The notes: generated by a model not told the origin, from the letters alone. A stretch of 64,000 bases of DNA from Intrasporangium flavum (GCF_001956915.1 NZ_MLJO01000005.1:1-64000), one strand, 5' to 3'. Positions 34,765 to 45,842 are shown, counted from the stretch's first letter. A program made the numbers and translations.

Positions 34765-37128
34765 TCAGTCGGCGTCGCAGGTGTCGATGATCATCGCGAC
34801 GGCCTGGGCCGCCCGAGCCGGCGCGAGCTGGCCGCCGCCGAACTCGGTGACGTAGAAGGTGTCGAGCGTCTGCCCCGCGTACGTCGCGATGTGGGCCGAG
34901 CGCACCGACAGCGACGCCCGCGCCAGCGTGATCCCGATGTCCTGGAGCAGGCCGGGCCGGTCGGTGGCGCGCACCTCGATGACGGTCGCCGTCTCGGACG
35001 CGCTGCTGATGACCATGGCCCGCGTCGAGTCGACCGAGCCCGAGCCGGGGCTGCGCACCCCGGCCGACCGCCGACGCTGCAGCTTGCCGAGCGGTGCCCG
35101 GTCCCCCGCCGCGACGCGGGTCAGGTCGCGGGCGATGACCTCGGGCAGGGGCGACTCGCTGCCCGGCGAGTCGACCCACCACTCGTTGACGGCCAGACCC
35201 TCGAGCGTGCGCACGATGGCCGAGCGGACGACGAACCCGTGCGCGGCCAGCAGGCCGGCGGTGTCGGCGAAGAGCCCGGCGCGGTCGCGGTCGACGATGT
35301 CGATGCGGTGGGCGCCGCCCAGGGACGACACGGTGACGTACGGCTCCCCCGAGGCGACGCGTCCCTGCGCCTCCGCCGAGAGCGGCACGCTCTCCATCGG
35401 TTCCACGACGATGGGCCCCTCTCCATCCGTGCGGGCGCTGAGGGCCGACCGGCAGGCCTCGTGCAGGCGCGTGACGAGCCCGGCCCGCCAGTCGCTCCAG
35501 GCCTTCGGGCCGGCCGCCGACGCGTCCGCCTCGGTGAGGGCGCGCAGCAGGTCGAGCGTGGTGACCGACCCGTCGACGGCGTCGGACAGGGCCGTAATGG
35601 TGGCCGGGTCCTCCGGGTCGCGCCGGGTCGCGAGGTCGACGAGGGTCAGGTGCTCGCGGACGAGCCGCACGACCGTCGCGCGGTCGGCGTCGGTGACCCC
35701 CATGCGGCGCAGGACGCCGTCGGCGATCTCCGCGCCGGTGACCGCGTGGTCCTGCGCGCCGGGCACCTTGCCGATGTCGTGGAGCACCGCGGCGAGCATG
35801 AGCAGGTCGGGGCGCGCGACGTCGCGGACCATGCCGCTCGCGGCCACGACGGTCTCGATGAGGTGCCGGTCGACCGTGTGCCGGTGCACGGCGTTTCGCT
35901 GCGGCCGGCTGCGCACGACGCCCCACTCGGGGATCCACCGCTCGATGACGCCGGACAGGTCGAGACCCTCCCACACGGTGACGAGCCCGGGCCCGGCCGC
36001 GAGGAGGTCCGCGAAGAGGTTGCGGGCGACCTCCGGCCACGGCTCCGGCATCGGAGGGGCCTGTGCCGCAAGGTTCTTCAGCGTGGTCGGCGAGAGCGGG
36101 ATGCCGCCACGGGCCGCGACGACGGCCGCGCGCAGCGGGATGATCGGGTCGGACGCGAGGTCGGCCGAGGGCCCGAGGACGGCCTCGCCGTCGTGGCGGT
36201 AGAGGCCGTAGCCGAGCGGCGCGAGCTGCGGACGGCGCGGCCCGACGCGCAAGGTGCGGGCCCGCTGCGACTGCATGGCCCGGCGCACGGTGCCGTCGAC
36301 GGCGTAGGCGATGGTGCGGGCCGAGGTCGACAGGTCGGTGAGCAGGTCGTCGGCGTCGGTGTAGCCGAGCAGGGCGGCGCACGCGTCCTGGTCGTCGCGG
36401 GTCAGCCGGTCGCGGCCGCGGCCGGTGGCGACGTGGATGGCGTCGCGCACGTCGAGGATGCGCTCGTAGGCCTCGTCGACCTCGCCGTGCGGGCGGTCGG
36501 TCAGCCACGCCGCGGTCAGCGCGCGGAGCACCGACATGTCGCGAAGGCCGCCGTGGGCCTCCTTGAGGTCCGGCTCGATGAGGTGGGCGAGGTCGCCCTG
36601 GCGGGCGTGCCGCTGGAGCACCGAGTCCTGCATCTCGCCGAGGCGGGTGCGGGCGTTGGCCCGCCAGTCGTGGGCGACCGTGGAGCGGGCTGCGTTGACG
36701 ACGTCGGCGTCGCCCGCGACGTGCGTCAGGTCGAGCAGGCCGACGGCCGCCGAGAGGTCCTCGGACGCCACGGCCCGGCAGTCGGCCACGGTGCGGACGC
36801 TGTGGTCGAGCTTCACCCCGGCGTCCCAGATCGGGTACCAGAGCTTGTCGGCGAAGGCGCCGACCTCCTTGCCCGACAGGCCCCGCGGGTGGTGGACGAG
36901 GACGAGGTCGTAGTCGCTGAGCGGCCCGCCGTCGCCCCGGGCGAGCGACCCGACCGCGGCGAGCGCGACGCCGGCGTGGCGTCGTCCCGCGCAGGCCTCG
37001 CGCCAGAGCTCTTGGAGCCAGCCGAAGCCGAACTCCGCGAGCGCCCGGCGCCGGGTGGGGCCGGCGCCGGGCGTCGCGAAGGTCCGGGTGCCGGCGAGGT
37101 CCAGACGTCGGGTGGTCACATCCGTCAT
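34765..37128 (-). CDS. glnD: [Protein-PII] uridylyltransferase/uridylyl-removing enzyme
   Basis: GlnD modifies PII in response to glutamine. The 787-residue protein has the nucleotidyltransferase domain (GSLARGDGGPLSDYDLVLVHH, near 60-80), the GlnE-like helical region, the HD domain (LAAVLHDIGK with the metal-binding HD) and two C-terminal ACT domains (THRIDIVDRDRAGLFADTAG-like segment near 610; TDRPGLLQDIGITLA near 725). In actinobacteria the enzyme often adenylylates rather than uridylylates PII. It is last of amtB-glnB-glnD and 77 bases after glnB. Confidence 0.95.
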   Translation of the reverse strand: MTDVTTRRLDLAGTRTFATPGAGPTRRRALAEFGFGWLQELWREACAGRRHAGVALAAVGSLARGDGGPLSDYDLVLVHHPRGLSGKEVGAFADKLWYPIWDAGVKLDHSVRTVADCRAVASEDLSAAVGLLDLTHVAGDADVVNAARSTVAHDWRANARTRLGEMQDSVLQRHARQGDLAHLIEPDLKEAHGGLRDMSVLRALTAAWLTDRPHGEVDEAYERILDVRDAIHVATGRGRDRLTRDDQDACAALLGYTDADDLLTDLSTSARTIAYAVDGTVRRAMQSQRARTLRVGPRRPQLAPLGYGLYRHDGEAVLGPSADLASDPIIPLRAAVVAARGGIPLSPTTLKNLAAQAPPMPEPWPEVARNLFADLLAAGPGLVTVWEGLDLSGVIERWIPEWGVVRSRPQRNAVHRHTVDRHLIETVVAASGMVRDVARPDLLMLAAVLHDIGKVPGAQDHAVTGAEIADGVLRRMGVTDADRATVVRLVREHLTLVDLATRRDPEDPATITALSDAVDGSVTTLDLLRALTEADASAAGPKAWSDWRAGLVTRLHEACRSALSARTDGEGPIVVEPMESVPLSAEAQGRVASGEPYVTVSSLGGAHRIDIVDRDRAGLFADTAGLLAAHGFVVRSAIVRTLEGLAVNEWWVDSPGSESPLPEVIARDLTRVAAGDRAPLGKLQRRRSAGVRSPGSGSVDSTRAMVISSASETATVIEVRATDRPGLLQDIGITLARASLSVRSAHIATYAGQTLDTFYVTEFGGGQLAPARAAQAVAMIIDTCDAD

Positions 37129-37205
37129 GTCAGGTTCTCGCCGTCCCCTTGTGTGCGTGCGTTGCGTGCGGTGGTGCGTGGTCGTGCAGGAGGGTCGGCC
37201 GGCGC

Positions 37206-38984
<1,779 letters not shown>

Positions 38985-39003
38985 TCACCCGGACGCGCGT
39001 CGT

Positions 39004-39016
39004 GTTACGGGCATGT
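39004..39016 (-). promoter_or_regulatory. Candidate GlnR operator upstream of amtB
   Basis: On the minus strand AC-n9-AC (AC ATGCCCGTA AC) matches the core spacing of actinobacterial GlnR boxes and overlaps a TTGACA -35-like hexamer at 39014-39019. It lies about 45 bases upstream of the amtB start. GlnR control of amtB-glnK-glnD is established in Streptomyces and Mycobacterium. Only one copy of the half-site pair is clear. Confidence 0.4.
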
Positions 39017-39052
39017 CAACAACGTCGACGCTGTGTGAACCCGTGGTTGCGC

Positions 39053-39089
39053 TGAACGGGCCCGTCCACGATGTGGACGGGCCCGTTCA
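39053..39089 (-). terminator. Long perfect hairpin terminator of ftsY
   Basis: Seventeen-base arms 39053-39069 and 39073-39089 pair perfectly around a three-base loop. It lies 28 bases past the ftsY stop and just upstream of the amtB promoter, insulating the two units. Confidence 0.75.
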
Positions 39090-39116
39090 CGGGACGGACG
39101 GCGCCGGGGGCGCGCC

Positions 39117-40319
39117 TCAGGCCAGGATCGCGTCGACGAACGCCTCGGGGTCGAAGGGGGCGAGGTCGTCGGGCCCCTCCCCCAGCCCGACGAGCTTGAC
39201 CGGCACGCCGAGCTGGCGCTGGACCGCCACGACGATGCCGCCCTTGGCGGTGCCGTCGAGCTTGGTCAGCACGATGCCGGTGACGGCGACGGCCTCGGAG
39301 AAGACCTTGGCCTGCTGCAGGCCGTTCTGGCCGGTCGTCGCGTCGAGGACGAGGAGCACCTCGTCGATCTCGCTCTGCTTCTCGATGACCCGCTTGACCT
39401 TGCCGAGCTCGTTCATGAGGTCAACCTTGTTGTGGAGGCGACCGGCGGTGTCGATGATGACGACGTCGGCCTCCTCCTCGATACCGGCCTTGACCGCGTC
39501 GAAGGCGACGGCGGCGGGGTCGGCGCCGTCGCGGTCGGAGCGCACGGTCGGCACGCCGACGCGGGCTCCCCACGTCTCGAGCTGGTCGGCGGCGGCGGCG
39601 CGGAAGGTGTCGGCGGCGCCGAGGAGCACCTCGCGGTCCTCGGCCACGAGGACGCGGGCGAGCTTGCCGACGGTGGTCGTCTTGCCGGCGCCGTTGACGC
39701 CGACGACGAGGACGACGGCGGGCCGGTCACCGACGCGGCTGCTGGCGATGCGCCGGTCCATGTCGGGCTGGACGAGGGCGAGGAGGTCCTCGCGGAGCCA
39801 GCCGCGCACGGTGGCCTCGTCGGCCTTGCCCTCGACCTTGACCTTGGTACGCAGGGAGTCGACGAGCTCGGTGGACGCCTCGACGCCGAGGTCGGAGGCG
39901 ATGAGGGTGTCCTCGACCTCCTCCCACGCCTCCTCGTCGAGAGTGCCGCGCGAGAGCAGCGCGAGCAGGCCCTGGCCGAGGGCAGAGTTGGAGCGGGCGA
40001 GGCGGGCGCGCAGGCGCTGGAGGCGGCCGCGGGCCGACTCGGGGCGTTCGACGGCGGGCGCCGGGGCGACCTCGGGCTCGACGACCTCGACCTCGGCCGG
40101 AGCCGGCGACGTCTCGACGGGCGGTGCCGTGGTGTCCTCCGTGACCGGAGGGCGGCGGTCGAGGTCCTCGGTGGGCAGCCCGGGTGCCGGCGGGGCCTCG
40201 CGCTCGAGCGTCGTGTCGCGGCCGCGGCCGCGCGTCAGCGTGACGCCGTAGACGATGCCACCGACGAGCACGAGCGCGCCGATGATGACGTAGATCCAGA
40301 CTGTGTCCACGACAGCCAT
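39117..40319 (-). CDS. ftsY: Signal recognition particle receptor FtsY
   Basis: FtsY receives SRP-ribosome complexes at the membrane. In the 400-residue protein, residues 8-27 form a membrane helix (IYVIIGALVLVGGIVYGVTL), as in other actinobacterial FtsY. An acidic Pro/Glu linker to about 95 follows, then the NG domain with VVGVNGAGKTTTVGKLA, DTFRAAA, IIDTAGRLHNK and TKLDGTAKGG. The ATG at 40319 is chosen because it directly precedes the helix; a GTG three codons later would also work. It is encoded downstream of smc. Confidence 0.95.
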   Translation of the reverse strand: MAVVDTVWIYVIIGALVLVGGIVYGVTLTRGRGRDTTLEREAPPAPGLPTEDLDRRPPVTEDTTAPPVETSPAPAEVEVVEPEVAPAPAVERPESARGRLQRLRARLARSNSALGQGLLALLSRGTLDEEAWEEVEDTLIASDLGVEASTELVDSLRTKVKVEGKADEATVRGWLREDLLALVQPDMDRRIASSRVGDRPAVVLVVGVNGAGKTTTVGKLARVLVAEDREVLLGAADTFRAAAADQLETWGARVGVPTVRSDRDGADPAAVAFDAVKAGIEEEADVVIIDTAGRLHNKVDLMNELGKVKRVIEKQSEIDEVLLVLDATTGQNGLQQAKVFSEAVAVTGIVLTKLDGTAKGGIVVAVQRQLGVPVKLVGLGEGPDDLAPFDPEAFVDAILA

Positions 40320-40362
40320 CCAACCACGGGGCCGGATGGACCCCGGAGGGCCAAGGGCGGTG

Positions 40363-40563
40363 TCAGTGCGTGCGGGCGCGGGTCCCCCGTGGGCCCCGGG
40401 AGGCGGCGATGGACGTGGCCCGACGACGTGCCTCGCGAGCCACCCCCTCACCCTTGGCGGTGAGCAGGTCCCGGCCGCCGCGGTGCGCGGGCACCGCCAC
40501 GACGCCGACGACCGCGACACCGAGGACGGTGACGACGAGCATCGAGATGACGAGGAAGACCAT
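40363..40563 (-). CDS. Small membrane protein between smc and ftsY
   Basis: A 66-residue protein with one hydrophobic helix (FLVISMLVVTVLGVAVVGVVAV) and a very basic C-terminal half (REARRRATSIAASRGPRGTRAR). Short hypothetical membrane proteins occur here in related actinobacteria. No good Shine-Dalgarno precedes the ATG; the upstream DNA is unusually A+T-rich and holds an 8-bp direct repeat, CATGTGAC, at 40561-40568 and 40579-40586. Function unknown. Confidence 0.5.
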   Translation of the reverse strand: MVFLVISMLVVTVLGVAVVGVVAVPAHRGGRDLLTAKGEGVAREARRRATSIAASRGPRGTRARTH

Positions 40564-40700
40564 GTGACAAGAGTGACGCATGTGACTGCTGTGAAGCAAA
40601 TACACGCAAATGACGCGTCAGGACGTGTCGTGGGGCATGCGTCGGCAGCACGCGCCGGACCTCGGTGCCGCAGCGCCCGGCCCCTGCGGTTGCCGACGCG

Positions 40701-43700
40701 TCAGGCGGACTGCTGGTCGGCGACGTCGCGCAGGCGCTGGCTCACGACCGTCGTGACGCCGTCGCCGCGCATGCTGACGCCGTAGAGGGCGTCGGCGATC
40801 TCCATCGTCTTCTTCTGGTGGGTGATGACGATGAGCTGAGAGCTGTCGCGCAGCTCCTCGAAGAGCGTGATGAGGCGCCCGAGGTTGGCGTCGTCGAGGG
40901 CGGCCTCGACCTCGTCCATGATGTAGAAGGGCGAGGGGCGGGCCTTGAAGATCGACACGAGCAGCGCCACCGCGACGAGCGAGCGCTCGCCACCGGAGAG
41001 CAGCGAGAGCCGCTTGATCTTCTTGCCCGGCGGGCGGGCCTCGACCTCGAGGCCGGTCGTCAGCATGTTCGAGGGGTCGGTGAGGACCAGGCGTCCCTCA
41101 CCACCGGGGAAGAGTCGCTGGAAGACGCGCTCGAACTGCACCGCGGTGTCCTCGAAGGCCTCGGCGAAGACGCGCTCGACCCGCTCGTCGACCTCCTTGA
41201 CGATGTCGAGCAGGTCGCGCTTGCTGCTCTTGAGGTCCTCGAGCTGCTCGGTGAGGAACTTGTGCCGCTCCTCCAGCGCCGAGAATTCTTCGAGGGCCAG
41301 CGGGTTGATGCGCCCGAGGGCATTGAGCTTGCGCTCGGCCTGGCGCAGGCGCTTCTCCTGCGCCTCGCGCACGAACGGCACCGGCTCGGGCTGCGGGGCG
41401 TCGGGGTCGGCGTCGGGGTCGGGCACGAACGGCACCGGCTGGTGCGGCCCGTACTCCTCGACGAGGGAGTCAGGGGCGATGCCGAGCTCCTCGACGGCCT
41501 TCGTCTCGAGCTGCTCGATGCGCAGCCGCTGCTGGGTGCGGGCGACCTCGTCGCGGTGCACGGAGTCGGTGAGCTCACGCAGCTCGGCCTGCAGGGTCGC
41601 GATGTCCTTGCGGACCACGGCGAGCTCGGCGTCGCGCTCGGTGCGCTCGGCCTCGCCGGCGGCGCGGGCCCGGCCCGCCTCCTCGGCCGACTCGACGAGC
41701 AGGCCGTGGGCCCACTGCGCGGCGATGCGGACGGCGTCGGCGACGGCGGCCTCGCGGCGGCGGCGCTCCTGCCGGGCGGCGAGGCGCTCGCGCGCCTCCT
41801 CCTCGTGGCGGGCGCTGCGCTCGAGGGCGTCGGCGCGGTCCTTGAGCGCGCGGGCGCGCTCCTCGCGGGTGCGCAGCGCCAGGCGCAGCTCGGTCTCGGT
41901 GGCGCGCGCCTCCCGGGCGAGCTCCTCGAACTGGTCACGCTCCTCGGTGGAGGGCTCGTCGGCGAACTCGCCCTCGCCGCTCGCGGTCTCGAGGCGCTCG
42001 AGCAGCTCTGCGTGCTCGGCCTGGTCGGCCTCGAGGGCCGCCGTGGCGTCGGCGATGGCGCGCTCGGTGCGCTCGACCTCGGCCCGTGCCGTGCGGACCG
42101 ACTGGCCGAGCGAGCCGAGCTTCTCGCCCACGGCGGCCATCCGGGCGTCGCTCTCGTTGAGACGCTCGAGCGCCTCGTCGACGGCCTCGGTCAGCTCGAC
42201 GCGCGTGGCCTCGAGCCCGGCGAGGCGGAAGCGGGACTCCTCGGCCTCACGGGTGGCGCTGGAGACCTTGGCGCGGGCCTCGTCGAGGGTGGCCTGCAGC
42301 TCGATGAGGCTCGGGGCGGCGTGGCTGCCGCCGCGCACCCAGCCGGGGCCGTAGACGTCGCCCTCGCCCGTGACGGCGGTGACGCCGGGGTGGCGACGCA
42401 CGAGCGTCGACGCGGCGTCGGCGTCGGCCACGAGGGCGACGCGGTCGAGCACCTGCTCGAGCGCCGGACGCAGCGTGTCGGGGCACGTGACGACGTCGCG
42501 GGCCCAGCGGGCCCCGTCGGTCAGCGCCGGCCAGCCGGCCGGGTCGACGGGCGCCGCGGACTCGGCGACGAGCAGGCTCGCACGCCCGCCGTCGTCGTCG
42601 CGCAGCGAGCGCAGCGCGGCGCGGGCGCCGTCGAGCGACCCGACGGCGAGCGCCTCGGCGGCCGACCCGAGGGCGGCGGCCACGGCGTTCTCGAGGCCGG
42701 GCTCGACGGTGAGCAGCGAGGCGACCGACCCGACGATGTCGTGGGCGTCCTCGGCGGCGGCGAGGAGCGCCGCCGCGCCGTCCTTGCGGCTCAGGCTCAT
42801 CTCGAGGGCCTCGACGCGGGCCGACGCGGCAGTGCGCGCGCGGTCGGCCTCGGTCTCGACCTCCTTCCAGCGAGCGACCTCGGACTCGACGCCCTCGAGC
42901 CGCTCGGCGGCCTCCTCGTAGGCGGTGTCGAGGCCCTGCTCGCCCTCCTCCTCCTGGGCGACGCCGGCCTCGAGGCGGTTGAACTCGCGCTCGGCCTCGG
43001 CGGCGCGCGCGGCAGCCTGCTCGATGGTCTGGCGCAGCCGGCCGAGCTCGGCCTCGCGGGCCTCGATGCGCGAGGCCTTGGCGCCGACCTGGCCGCCGAG
43101 CTTGGCCAGACCCTCGCGGCGGTCGGCCGCGGCGCGGGAGGCGCGTGCCAGCCGGGAGGTCTCCTCGGCGTGGCGGCGCTCGGCGTCGTTGCGGGTGAGG
43201 ACGGCCTCCTCGAGGGCGTTGCCGGCCTCCTCGATCTCGGCGAGGAGGATCTCCTCCTGCTCGCGGACGGTCGCGGCCTGGGCGCGCAGCTCGTCGGGGT
43301 CGCGGGTGGGGCCCGTGTCGTCGCCGGCGTCGTCCTCGGAGAGCAGGCGCACGCGCTCGGCGGCGAGCGAGCGCGTCGAGGCCATCCGCTCGACGAGCCG
43401 GCCGAGCGAGACGTACTCGTCCTGGGCCCGGCTCAGCCGCGGGCGGGCCGCCTCGGCCTCGGCCTCGAGGGCCGACAGGCGGGTGGCGAGGTCGGCCATG
43501 GCCTCCTCGACCTCGGTGCGGCGGGCGATGAGCGCCGACTCGTCGGCGACCTCCTGCTCGAGCGTCGACCGCAGCTGCACGAGGTCGTCGGCGAGCAGGC
43601 GCAGCCGTGCGTCACGGGCGTCGGTCTGGATGACCGCGGCGCGGCGCGCGGTCTCGGCCTGGCGGCCGAGCGGGCCGAGCTGGCGGCGGATCTCGCTCGT

Positions 43701-44282
43701 GAGGTCCTGGACGCGGGTGAGGTTGGCCTCCATCGTCTCGAGCTTGCGGAGGGCGCGCTCCTTGCGCTTGCGGTGCTTCAGGACGCCGGCGGCCTCCTCG
43801 ATGAAGCCGCGGCGCTCCTCGGGGGTGGCCCGCAGGACGGTGTCGAGCTGGCCCTGGCCGACGATGACGTGCATCTCGCGGCCGATGCCGCTGTCGGAGA
43901 GCAGCTCCTGCACGTCGAGGAGGCGGCAGGGGGTGCCGTTGATGGAGTAGTCCGAGCCGCCGTTGCGGAACATCGTCCGCGCGATGGTGACCTCGGTGTA
44001 GTCGATGGGCAGCGCGCCGTCGGAGTTGTCGATCGTCAGGGCCACCTCGGCGCGGCCGAGCGGCGCGCGGCCGGCGGTGCCGGCGAAGATGACGTCCTCC
44101 ATCTTGCCGCCGCGCAGCGACTTGGCGCCCTGCTCGCCCATGACCCAGGCGAGGGCGTCGACGACGTTGCTCTTGCCCGACCCGTTGGGGCCGACGATGC
44201 AGGTGATCCCGGGCTCGAGCCGCATGTGGGTCGCCGAGGCGAAGGACTTGAAGCCCTTCAGGGTGAGGCTCTTGACGTACAC
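40701..44282 (-). CDS. smc: Chromosome segregation ATPase SMC
   Basis: SMC is the core of bacterial condensin (SMC-ScpAB) in chromosome organisation. At 1193 residues it is of full length. The N-terminal head has Walker A GPNGSGKS (31-38), and two long coiled-coil arms flank a hinge at about 500-650 with the GxGG-type turn near YGPGWVRGG. The C-terminal head has the signature LLSGGERSL and Walker B FYIMDEVEAALD. It begins with GTG, with AAAGGA about 12 bases upstream. Its stop codon lies inside a GACGCGTC palindrome. Confidence 0.97.
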   Translation of the reverse strand: MYVKSLTLKGFKSFASATHMRLEPGITCIVGPNGSGKSNVVDALAWVMGEQGAKSLRGGKMEDVIFAGTAGRAPLGRAEVALTIDNSDGALPIDYTEVTIARTMFRNGGSDYSINGTPCRLLDVQELLSDSGIGREMHVIVGQGQLDTVLRATPEERRGFIEEAAGVLKHRKRKERALRKLETMEANLTRVQDLTSEIRRQLGPLGRQAETARRAAVIQTDARDARLRLLADDLVQLRSTLEQEVADESALIARRTEVEEAMADLATRLSALEAEAEAARPRLSRAQDEYVSLGRLVERMASTRSLAAERVRLLSEDDAGDDTGPTRDPDELRAQAATVREQEEILLAEIEEAGNALEEAVLTRNDAERRHAEETSRLARASRAAADRREGLAKLGGQVGAKASRIEAREAELGRLRQTIEQAAARAAEAEREFNRLEAGVAQEEEGEQGLDTAYEEAAERLEGVESEVARWKEVETEADRARTAASARVEALEMSLSRKDGAAALLAAAEDAHDIVGSVASLLTVEPGLENAVAAALGSAAEALAVGSLDGARAALRSLRDDDGGRASLLVAESAAPVDPAGWPALTDGARWARDVVTCPDTLRPALEQVLDRVALVADADAASTLVRRHPGVTAVTGEGDVYGPGWVRGGSHAAPSLIELQATLDEARAKVSSATREAEESRFRLAGLEATRVELTEAVDEALERLNESDARMAAVGEKLGSLGQSVRTARAEVERTERAIADATAALEADQAEHAELLERLETASGEGEFADEPSTEERDQFEELAREARATETELRLALRTREERARALKDRADALERSARHEEEARERLAARQERRRREAAVADAVRIAAQWAHGLLVESAEEAGRARAAGEAERTERDAELAVVRKDIATLQAELRELTDSVHRDEVARTQQRLRIEQLETKAVEELGIAPDSLVEEYGPHQPVPFVPDPDADPDAPQPEPVPFVREAQEKRLRQAERKLNALGRINPLALEEFSALEERHKFLTEQLEDLKSSKRDLLDIVKEVDERVERVFAEAFEDTAVQFERVFQRLFPGGEGRLVLTDPSNMLTTGLEVEARPPGKKIKRLSLLSGGERSLVAVALLVSIFKARPSPFYIMDEVEAALDDANLGRLITLFEELRDSSQLIVITHQKKTMEIADALYGVSMRGDGVTTVVSQRLRDVADQQSA

Positions 44283-44389
44283 GAAGAGACGGTCCTTTGT
44301 GGTCCAACCGGGCGGCGATCCCGGTCAGCGTACTAGCCGCGCGGCCCGACCCCCGGGAGGCGAGCCGCTGGACATCCCGGCGCGCGGCG

Positions 44390-44395
44390 TAGCGT
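44390..44395 (+). promoter_or_regulatory. -10 box TAGCGT, leaderless flavoprotein promoter
   Basis: TAGCGT ends six bases before the GTG at 44402; no Shine-Dalgarno is present. Confidence 0.5.
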
Positions 44396-44401
44396 GGGCC
44401 C

Positions 44402-45043
44402 GTGACGCACGCCCCCGACGACGAGCACGCCGTGACCTCCCTCGAGCGCCTCCTCGAGATCTACCCGACGGAGCCGGCCCCGAACTCGGTCGCCAAGGAG
44501 TCGCGGGTGCTGCTCCCGAGCCACCGGGAGGTCGTCGCCGCCTCGCCGTTCGTCGTCGTGGCGACCGTCGGGCAGGGCGGCCTCGACCAGTCGCCCCGCG
44601 GCGACGCCCCGGGCTTCGTGCGGGTCCGCGACGAGCACACGCTCGTCCTCCCCGACCGGCGCGGCAACCACCGGCTCGACACCCTGCGCAACGTCGTCGC
44701 CGACCCGCGGGTGGGGCTGATCTTCCTCGTGCCCGGCATCGGCGAGGAGCTGCGGGTGCGCGGCACCGCCGCCGTGTCCACCGACCCCGACGAGCTGGCG
44801 CTGCACGCCGTGCGCGGCGTGCTCCCGGCGTCGGTGCTCGTCGTCACCGTCGAGCGCGTCTACTTCCAGTGCGCCCGCGCCATCAAGCGCAGCCGGCTCT
44901 GGGACCCGGCCGCGCACGCGGAGCGGAGCGCCGTGCCCACGGCGGGGCGCATGACGCGCGAGGCCGGCGGGTTCGGCTCCGACGCCGAGGCGGCGGCCTA
45001 CGACGCGGCGCTCGACGCGCGCCAGGACGCAACGCTCTACTGA
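44402..45043 (+). CDS. FMN-dependent PPOX-type flavoprotein (MSMEG_1061-like)
   Basis: A 213-residue split-barrel flavoprotein of the pyridoxamine-5'-phosphate-oxidase superfamily. VVVATVGQGGLDQSPRGDAPGFVRV near residue 50 is the FMN-phosphate region, and DRRGNHRLDTLRNVVADPRVGLIFLVPG follows. CARAIKRSRLW near 160 is characteristic of the MSMEG_1061 group. Function in the group is not established; PNPOx activity is unlikely. It is transcribed away from smc, from a leaderless promoter. Confidence 0.85.
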   Translation: MTHAPDDEHAVTSLERLLEIYPTEPAPNSVAKESRVLLPSHREVVAASPFVVVATVGQGGLDQSPRGDAPGFVRVRDEHTLVLPDRRGNHRLDTLRNVVADPRVGLIFLVPGIGEELRVRGTAAVSTDPDELALHAVRGVLPASVLVVTVERVYFQCARAIKRSRLWDPAAHAERSAVPTAGRMTREAGGFGSDAEAAAYDAALDARQDATLY

Positions 45044-45103
45044 CGCGCCCGGGCCTGCCTCAGCGGCGGGCTGCCGGCGGGACGGTCCGGCCGGACGCGT
45101 CGG

Positions 45104-45424
45104 TCACTCGACGCCGCCCGCGATGCGCTCGTGGTGGTGGATGACCTCGGCGATGATGAAGCCGAGGAACTTCTCGGCGAAGACCGGGTCGAGGCCGGCC
45201 TCGTCGGCGAGCACCCGCAAGCGGGCGATCTGGCGCTCCTCGCGGGCCGGGTCGGCCGGCGGCAGGTGACGCTCGGCCTTGAGGACGCCGACCTGCTGGG
45301 TGCACTTGAAGCGCTCGGCGAGCAGGTGGATGAGCGCCGCGTCGATGTTGTCGATGCTGCTGCGCAGGCGCACCAGCTCGGCGGGGGTCGCGTCGTCGGC
45401 GGTCGGGGACGGCTGCTCGCTCAC
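45104..45424 (-). CDS. Chorismate mutase (AroQ type)
   Basis: A 106-residue all-helical AroQ fold: LRSSIDNIDAALIHLLAERF supplies the first helix, and QQVGVLKAERHLPPADPAREERQ the lysine/arginine active-site segment. It converts chorismate to prephenate for phenylalanine and tyrosine. It has no signal peptide, so it is cytosolic, probably activated by DAHP synthase as in mycobacteria (family knowledge). The GTG start is backed by TAGGCT six bases upstream. Confidence 0.92.
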   Translation of the reverse strand: MSEQPSPTADDATPAELVRLRSSIDNIDAALIHLLAERFKCTQQVGVLKAERHLPPADPAREERQIARLRVLADEAGLDPVFAEKFLGFIIAEVIHHHERIAGGVE

Positions 45425-45430
45425 CCCGTC

Positions 45431-45436
45431 AGCCTA
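45431..45436 (-). promoter_or_regulatory. -10 box TAGGCT, leaderless chorismate mutase promoter
   Basis: TAGGCT on the minus strand ends six bases before the GTG at 45424. Confidence 0.5.
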
Positions 45437-45442
45437 GGTCGG

Positions 45443-45733
45443 TCACCGCTCGACGAAGCCGTCGGTCCCGTCCTTCGGGACGGCCTCCTGCCGGACGACG
45501 GACTCGACGTGACCGGGACGGCGCGTCGTCGTGGGCTCCTCGCGGAGCAGCTCCTCGAGCCGGTCCACGGCGTCGTCCGTTCCCTGGGCCACGACCTCGA
45601 CGCGTCCGTCGGCGGTGTTGCGGGCGTGCCCGACGAGGCCGAGCTCGAGGGCCCGGGCGCGGGTCCACCACCGGAAGCCGACGCCCTGCACCCGGCCCCG
45701 GACGAACATCCTCGCGCGCACCGTTCCCGCCAT
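45443..45733 (-). CDS. Acylphosphatase
   Basis: A 96-residue acylphosphatase that hydrolyses carboxyl phosphates. RGRVQGVGFRWW near residues 11-22 has the phosphate-binding arginine, and HARNTADGRVEVVAQG the catalytic Asn. A longer frame exists upstream, but the ATG at 45733 gives the standard length and is preceded at six bases by TACCGT. It ends 18 bases before the chorismate mutase start, so some read-through is possible. Confidence 0.9.
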   Translation of the reverse strand: MAGTVRARMFVRGRVQGVGFRWWTRARALELGLVGHARNTADGRVEVVAQGTDDAVDRLEELLREEPTTTRRPGHVESVVRQEAVPKDGTDGFVER

Positions 45734-45739
45734 GGCGAC

Positions 45740-45745
45740 ACGGTA
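45740..45745 (-). promoter_or_regulatory. -10 box TACCGT, leaderless acylphosphatase promoter
   Basis: TACCGT on the minus strand ends six bases before the ATG at 45733. Confidence 0.5.
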
Positions 45746-45842
45746 CGACGACCGGGACGACGACCCGTGTCCGGACCTCCCCGCGACGGGGTATGACGGC
45801 GGGTTGCCCGCGTGGCGCCGCAACGCAGCCACCAGGCGTCCC

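Noticed and set aside
40665..44336. Very long open frame on the plus strand opposite smc
   Set aside because: It mirrors smc in reverse, rich in Gly/Leu/Glu/Asp with no domain; a normal result of GC-rich codon use on the other strand.
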